NCBI GenBank assembly: GCA_027035825.1 | Contig: JALVTX010000202.1 | Coordinates: forward strand, 1 to 6,610 | Origin: Mariprofundaceae bacterium | GTDB lineage: Bacteria; Pseudomonadota; Zetaproteobacteria; Mariprofundales; Mariprofundaceae | Reading direction: 5' to 3' | Length of the DNA stretch: 6,610 nt | Shown: positions 5,448 to 6,610 of the stretch, one piece after another | Numbering within the stretch: the first letter of the stretch is position 1 | Layout: each line of letters begins with the position of its first letter | Program-made: the position numbers and the translations under genes | Notes under the pieces: model-generated | What the model saw: the letters and a program-made list of their open reading frames with translations, nothing else | Database searches by the model: none | What the model was told of the DNA's origin: nothing

Positions 5448-6214
5448 ACTGGCTGGCGGCCATCGGCGGCTGGCTGGAGTGGTTGTTCACCCGCTCGGGC
5501 ATGTATGCCACGACGCTGTTGCGCCTGTGCCGCAAGGCGCTGTCGCCGCCCTGGCATGGCGACCTGTTCCTGCGCCAGTGCGAGGAGGTGGGCGTGCAAT
5601 CGCTGCCGGTGGTGCTGCTCACGGCGCTGTTCACCGGCATGGTGCTGGCCTTGCAGTCGTGGATCGGCTTCCACCGCTTCGGCGCGGAGAGCATGGTGGC
5701 CACGGTGGTGTCGCTGTCCATGCTGCGCGAGCTGGGACCGGTGCTCGTCGGCCTGATGGTCGCGGGCAGGGTCGGCGCCTCGTTTGCCGCCGAACTGGGC
5801 ACGATGCGCGTATCCGAGCAGATCGATGCCCTGTGGACGCTTTCCACCGATCCCTTCCGCTACCTCATCATGCCGCGCGTGTTCGCGGCGGTGGTCATGT
5901 TGCCGCTCCTCGTGGGGCTGGCCGACGCCATCGGCATCGGCGGCGGCTACTTGACCAGCACCTTCATCCTCGATCAGACGCCGACCGTTTACATGGAAAA
6001 CACCACCATGTATCTCGAGCTGCATGACCTGTTCACCGGCCTCGTCAAGTCGGCCGTGTTCGGCGGCATCATCGGCGTGGTCGGCTGCACCGAAGGATTC
6101 CACTGCACCGGCGGAGCACAGGGCGTGGGCCGGGCCACCACCCGCGCGGTGGTCGTCAGCGCCATGAGCATCCTGGTGTCCGACTACATCCTGACGGCAT
6201 GGATGTTCCAGTGA
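5444..6214 (+). CDS. mlaE: Mla-type phospholipid ABC transporter permease MlaE
   Basis: MlaE is the inner-membrane permease of the Mla system, which moves phospholipids between inner and outer membranes to keep the outer leaflet asymmetric. The 256-residue protein has an amphipathic N-terminal segment and about five hydrophobic segments (roughly 52-72, 83-110, 145-170, 196-218, 233-254). It carries the MlaE/YrbE signature LRELGPVLVGLMVAGRVGAS (94-113), followed by ELGTMRVSEQIDAL (117-130), the cytoplasmic coupling region that contacts the ATPase. GGAQGVGRATTRAVV (223-237) is also typical. The start overlaps the alr stop by four bases and the stop overlaps the ATPase gene, indicating translational coupling. 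Detailed wording such as the Thr-Met-Arg-Val and Gly-Ala-Gln-Gly-Val-Gly blocks also recalls alphaproteobacterial homologues. No mlaD/mlaC is visible before the window ends. Confidence 0.93.
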   Translation: MNWLAAIGGWLEWLFTRSGMYATTLLRLCRKALSPPWHGDLFLRQCEEVGVQSLPVVLLTALFTGMVLALQSWIGFHRFGAESMVATVVSLSMLRELGPVLVGLMVAGRVGASFAAELGTMRVSEQIDALWTLSTDPFRYLIMPRVFAAVVMLPLLVGLADAIGIGGGYLTSTFILDQTPTVYMENTTMYLELHDLFTGLVKSAVFGGIIGVVGCTEGFHCTGGAQGVGRATTRAVVVSAMSILVSDYILTAWMFQ

Positions 6215-6610
6215 GCGAGCCCAAGATCCGCGTCCGCGACGTCTGCAAGCGCTTCGGCGACAAGACCGTGCTGTCCGACATCAACCTCGACGTCATGCCC
6301 GGGGAGTCGCTGGTCATCATTGGCCTTTCAGGCTCGGGCAAGAGCGTGCTGATGAAGTGCATCCTGGGGCTCTTGAAGCCCGATTGCGGGCAGGTGCTGG
6401 TGGATGGCGAAGACTGGGCGTCGCTGCCCGAACACGAGCAACTGGCGCGAATGAAGCGCATCGGCATGGTCTTCCAGGGCGGGGCGTTGTTCGATTCCCT
6501 GCCGGTGTGGGAGAACGTGGCCTTCGCCCTGCTACGCGAGGGCATGCCGCGCGCCGCGGCGCGCCAGCGCGCCAGCGAGGTGCTGGAACTGGTTGGCCTG
6601 GCCGGCGCCG
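6211..6610 (+). CDS. mlaF: Mla-type ABC transporter ATP-binding protein MlaF, N-terminal part
   Basis: The ATPase partner of the MlaE permease. The first 133 codons are visible before the right edge cuts it, about half of a usual 250-270-residue protein. Walker A is GLSGSGKS (38-45). The strand-turn KRIGMVFQGGALFDSL (82-97) contains the Q-loop glutamine Q89, and the GGALFDSLPVWENVAF wording is characteristic of MlaF-type ATPases. The ABC signature, Walker B and H-loop lie beyond the window. The start shown is a GTG overlapping the mlaE stop by four bases (GTGA), giving (M)SEPKIRVRDV, a usual opening for this family. An in-frame ATG at 6199 would add four residues and overlap mlaE by 16 bases. 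Neither has a strong ribosome site, so coupling to mlaE is likely. Confidence 0.93.
   Translation, partial: MSEPKIRVRDVCKRFGDKTVLSDINLDVMPGESLVIIGLSGSGKSVLMKCILGLLKPDCGQVLVDGEDWASLPEHEQLARMKRIGMVFQGGALFDSLPVWENVAFALLREGMPRAAARQRASEVLELVGLAGA

Noticed and set aside
4331..6214. A 627-codon open frame spanning alr and mlaE as one fusion
   Set aside because: The first 370 codons are an out-of-frame reading of alr, low-complexity and rich in Arg, Ala, Gly and Pro; alr itself is intact in another frame. Only the part from 5444 is real (mlaE).

Overview
This is a high-GC (about two thirds by eye) proteobacterial chromosome segment. It carries a classic housekeeping cluster, all on the + strand: rpsF - priB-like - rpsR - DUF2232 membrane protein - rplI - dnaB - alr - mlaE - mlaF (cut by the window end). 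A leftover insertion-sequence end lies just before it. The class is not settled by the sequence. A priB-like gene between rpsF and rpsR is the beta/gammaproteobacterial order. A DUF2232 gene between rpsR and rplI, and alr followed by mlaE-mlaF genes, recall gammaproteobacterial (Pseudomonas-like), alphaproteobacterial or Acidithiobacillus-like orders. The bS18 protein also keeps an apparently complete zinc-ribbon, which the E. coli and typical betaproteobacterial proteins lack.

Layout. Positions 1-124 hold the last 28 codons of a DDE transposase (IS3/IS481-like) and the probable right end of the element. A good sigma70-type promoter candidate follows at 130-158, with a 17-base spacer that is an unusually regular G-run tract. 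It is followed by a leader of roughly 110 bases containing a GC-rich hairpin, and rpsF starts at a GTG at 276. rpsF, priB and rpsR overlap one another. A 127-base gap between rpsR and the membrane-protein gene contains nested perfect inverted repeats and is the largest non-coding stretch inside the cluster. From there the genes are tightly packed (gaps of 1, 4 and 25 bases, then two 4-base overlaps), and I see no intrinsic terminator anywhere in the window. Transcription of the whole cluster as one or a few overlapping units is likely.

Function. The first half makes three ribosomal proteins: bS6 and bS18, which bind each other on the 30S platform, and bL9 of the 50S. It also makes a primosome-type ssDNA-binding protein and the replicative helicase DnaB, so translation and replication genes are co-expressed. 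The second half turns to the envelope: alanine racemase supplies D-alanine for peptidoglycan, and MlaE/MlaF form the inner-membrane permease and ATPase of an Mla-type phospholipid transporter.

I do not see a previously undescribed system here. The points most worth a second look are the structured rpsR-DUF2232 gap, the zinc-ribbon bS18, the G-run promoter spacer beside the IS end, and the divergent PriB-like protein.
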